From: Piper betle
Taxonomy: Eukaryota > Streptophyta > Magnoliopsida > Piperales > Piperaceae
Direction of reading: 5' to 3'
Length of the DNA stretch: 64,000 nt
Assembly (NCBI GenBank): GCA_033002965.1
Contig: JAURVB010014595.1
Location: forward strand, 62,001-126,000
Numbering within the stretch: the stretch's first letter is position 1; every line of letters starts with the position of its first letter. The position numbers and the translations under genes are program-made. This document shows positions 61,701 through 64,000 of the stretch, piece after piece. The notes under the pieces were generated by a model. That model was not told the origin of the DNA. It saw nothing but the letters and a program-made list of their open reading frames with translations, and searched no databases.

Positions 61701-64000
61701 TTTCACTTGTTTCTCCAAGTAATAATCTATCACGGTTCACAGGAAATTTGCTTAACCGTGATTCATTTATAAATAAATAACTACTTACCAGAGAAGGGCA
61801 TGCCAGTAAGTCCAAGCGTCAGAATCATAGGGACGGAAGCTTTAAGATGATCCCAGTCGGCTATATTATCACCCGTCCAAACTGCTCCATACCTTTGGCT
61901 TCCAGGAAAGAACGACCTTGACAAAACAAAAGGTCTATCCTTTCCCTCCCCTCTTTTTAGAAGTCCATTGGCCGTAGCCATGTGGAAATAATATCCATAA
62001 GCATTATGCACTTCTCGATGTTCGAAACCACCGTAATGTAAAGCATCTCGTGGCATTGAAACCTAATCAAGATCATTCATATGATCACAAGTTAAATAAC
62101 AAAGAAAAGAAAGAAGCATAAACAAATCTTTTGAGAAGCGAACAAACTAATTGAACTTTTGGATACAAATAATCGACACAAAAGACAAGAATAAACAATA
62201 ATGTCCCCCTCTCACTCGTAGGTTCCAAACATACAGAAAACTACTGAATTGGAGGTGGGCCGGCTCCCACTCAATTTAATGATACATCTCCGACCACAAG
62301 TTCCTCGACTGCATCAAGCTCTCTATGCTGGAACCAGATGAAACAATATTTGCTTCTGCAATCAACGCCCAGTCCATAGAGATGCCCGTGTAATTAGAGT
62401 ATTAAAGCAACTAATGTTTGTAATACAAACAAAATTTATCTCAGAGCAAACTATGAATCAATGAACACAGAAGTCACTGCAGAATCTCAAACTAATACAA
62501 GGCAAGCTCACCTCAGGGCCGTTGAACACAGAGGGTTCATTCATATCATTCCAGATATACAATGTCGGCGTGGAACCAACATAGCTCTGGAAAGAAAACT
62601 TGTCAGCCCACCATTCCCGAATCTCCGGATTCAACATATCAGGATAAGACGAAGAACCTGACCAGCACCACCCATCGAAATCATTCCCCTTCGCATCCTT
62701 CACATAATACCCCTCCTGAGTGGCCTCTTTGTGCAGATGGAAGTCCTCGTCCCTCTTAATGTGAGGATCAACAATGGTGACCATTTTCCTCCCCTTGGCG
62801 GCCAGATTGCGCTGCATCACCTCCGGGTGTGGGAACAGGGCTTTGTCCCATGTGAAGTAACGCTTCCCATCGGTGTGATCAATATCAAGCCACAGCACGT
62901 CGTAGGGGATGTCGAACTCGTCGAATTTGGCGTCGACCTCCGCCACATCCTCCTCGTCCCGGTAGTTCCACCGGCACTGGTGGTACGCCGTCGCGAACAG
63001 CTGCGGCAGCGACGGCCGCCCGGTCACGCCGGTGTACTGCTCTACCACGTCCTTGGGTCCGGGCCCGAGGAAGAAGAAGGTGTCCACGATCCCCGCCTCG
63101 CTCATCCACAGCGTGTCGATGCGCTTCTCGTCCGTCGCCGCCCAGCCGGGGGCGAGAACGTCGATCTGCATTTCGGCGGCGTTGAGCCAGAAGAAGCCGA
63201 CGGCGCCGGACGACTTGCCGTGGGCGAGCATGAAGGGAATGGATCCGTAGATCCCGAACGGCGATTCGTGATCGTACTCGAAGACATCGAGGTTGAAGAG
63301 GCGGTAGGGCTCGGAGAAGTCGACGCCGGGACCCCTCGTCGGCTTCAAGGCGAGGCTGGTGGAGGCGTGCTCCGGTATGCCGTACACGAAGTCGGCGCCA
63401 TGGAAGGAGACGTCGAAGGTTATCGATTGGGGGCCGTAGGGGCGGGAATCGGTGTGGGAGCGAAACCGCTCCTCCCAATCCTCGTCGTCCTCCTCCTCCT
63501 CCAACTCGTTCCCCTCCTCGTCCTTCTTCCTCCGCCGCCTCTTCTCCCGAAGCTGCTCGAAGTCGAACAGCCCGTTGTGGTTGAGCGAGATGAGCCTCCT
63601 CTCTGGCCCGCCACCGGCGATCGCCGCCCGGACGTAGACCTCGAATGGCTGGTGGCGAAGGACGGCCTCGTGGTCGGGGGAGAGGTAGACGACGGAGGAG
63701 TTGGCGTCGGAAGAGGGGGAGAGGCGCTGGAGCCAGAGCTTGGAGGCGTGGAAGTCGGGGAGGACGACGTCGGGGGCTGGAACCGCTTTTTGGGTGGGTC
63801 GAGGGAGGGATCCTCGTCAACGGCGAGGCGGAGGGTGCCGCCCTGGTAGACGGAGAGGCGGAGGAGGAGGGGGTTGGCGGGGTGATCGGAGTCGGATATT
63901 TCGGCGACGAGATCGCCAGAGAGGATGCGGACGTGGGAGGCGACCAGGGTGGAGGCGGCGGGGGAGGGTGAGCGGGCGCGGGCTCGCTTGCAGAAAGGGG
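58776..64000 (-). CDS. Glucosidase II catalytic alpha subunit (GH31), N-terminus outside window, one frameshift
   Basis: Exons (minus): 64000 (continues)-62512, 62062-61789, 60920-60785, 60163-59953, 59879-59673, 59153-58776, with GT-AG borders and matching phases, ending [12 protein letters not shown]. This is the ER-lumen enzyme that trims the two alpha-1,3-linked glucoses from N-glycans in the calnexin/calreticulin cycle, working with a PRKCSH-type beta subunit. Arabidopsis counterparts are known as RSW3/PSL5. Seen: the N-terminal beta-sandwich ([29 protein letters not shown]), [11 protein letters not shown], the nucleophile motif [10 protein letters not shown], the acid/base motif WTGDN, and RAHAH. 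The signal peptide and first 30 or so residues lie past the window edge. Between FQ and PDVVLPDF one base is missing from a C run (plus 63772-63776), so no single open frame covers exon 1. Exon 1 is highly GC-rich. Confidence 0.95.
63772..63776 (-). other. One-base deletion in glucosidase II alpha exon 1
   Basis: The minus strand reads CGG TTC CAG CCCCC GAC GTC GTC. A six-C run would keep [12 protein letters not shown] in frame; with five, translation leaves the family frame and stops near 63420. Confidence 0.88.

Noticed and set aside
62885..63820. Minus-strand 311-codon open frame overlapping glucosidase II alpha exon 1
   Set aside because: Arg/Pro-rich shadow of the true frame in GC-rich DNA, not a separate gene.
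62731..63849. Long plus-strand open frame (372 codons) opposite glucosidase II alpha exon 1
   Set aside because: It is antisense to a clear GH31 coding exon. The GC-rich third positions of that exon remove stops from the opposite strand; the translation is Val/Gly/Glu-rich with no family resemblance.
1..64000. CRISPR arrays, operons, plasmid or phage functions
   Set aside because: The DNA is plant nuclear with spliced genes; the direct repeats seen are two-copy tandem duplications or transposon parts, not spaced arrays.

Overview
This window is plant nuclear DNA. It has spliced genes with canonical GT-AG introns, AT-rich intergenic DNA, a solo LTR, a hAT element and MITE-like repeats. The first coding exons of two genes (10207-10747 and 62512-64000) are strongly GC-rich with C/G-ending codons, while later exons and introns are AT-rich. 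That 5'-to-3' GC gradient is typical of monocots, so I infer a monocot, probably not a grass; no marker here names the species.

Four genuine protein-coding genes were resolved exon by exon. (1) 7967-10747, minus: a four-exon RLPH2-type PPP-family phosphatase, complete (322 aa). (2) 17103-34844, minus: the 27-exon alpha-adaptin subunit of the AP-2 endocytic adaptor (about 1021 aa). It is complete in layout but has a 1-nt deletion in exon 9 and a 1-nt insertion in exon 24. (3) 47917-57389, plus: a 12-exon UV-B photoreceptor UVR8 (444 aa), intact, with photochemically important residues at the same numbers as in Arabidopsis. (4) 58776 to beyond 64000, minus: the catalytic alpha subunit of ER glucosidase II (GH31), lacking its N-terminus at the window edge and with a 1-nt deletion in a C homopolymer. 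UVR8 and glucosidase II are tail to tail.

Between them lie decayed sequences. A 2.87-kb solo LTR (1352-4219, TSD AGCAT) abuts a broken CIPK kinase pseudogene (4225-4938). The 3' half of a CSLA mannan synthase pseudogene sits at 14220-15487. A 4.2-kb hAT element (40611-44842) with an imperfect 8-bp TSD carries a dead transposase and interrupts an unidentified reading frame. Two inverted copies of one MITE-like repeat lie near 5.2-5.8 kb and 15.9-16.3 kb. The large introns of AP-2 alpha and UVR8 hold further repeats, including four short (37-52 bp) tandem duplications.

The genes are unrelated housekeeping or signalling loci (phosphotyrosine signalling, clathrin endocytosis, UV-B perception, glycoprotein folding) and form no cluster. 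I found no convincing new biological system. The most consequential observations are the three single-base indels in two otherwise well-preserved genes, a GC-AG intron, and the precise TE insertion footprints.
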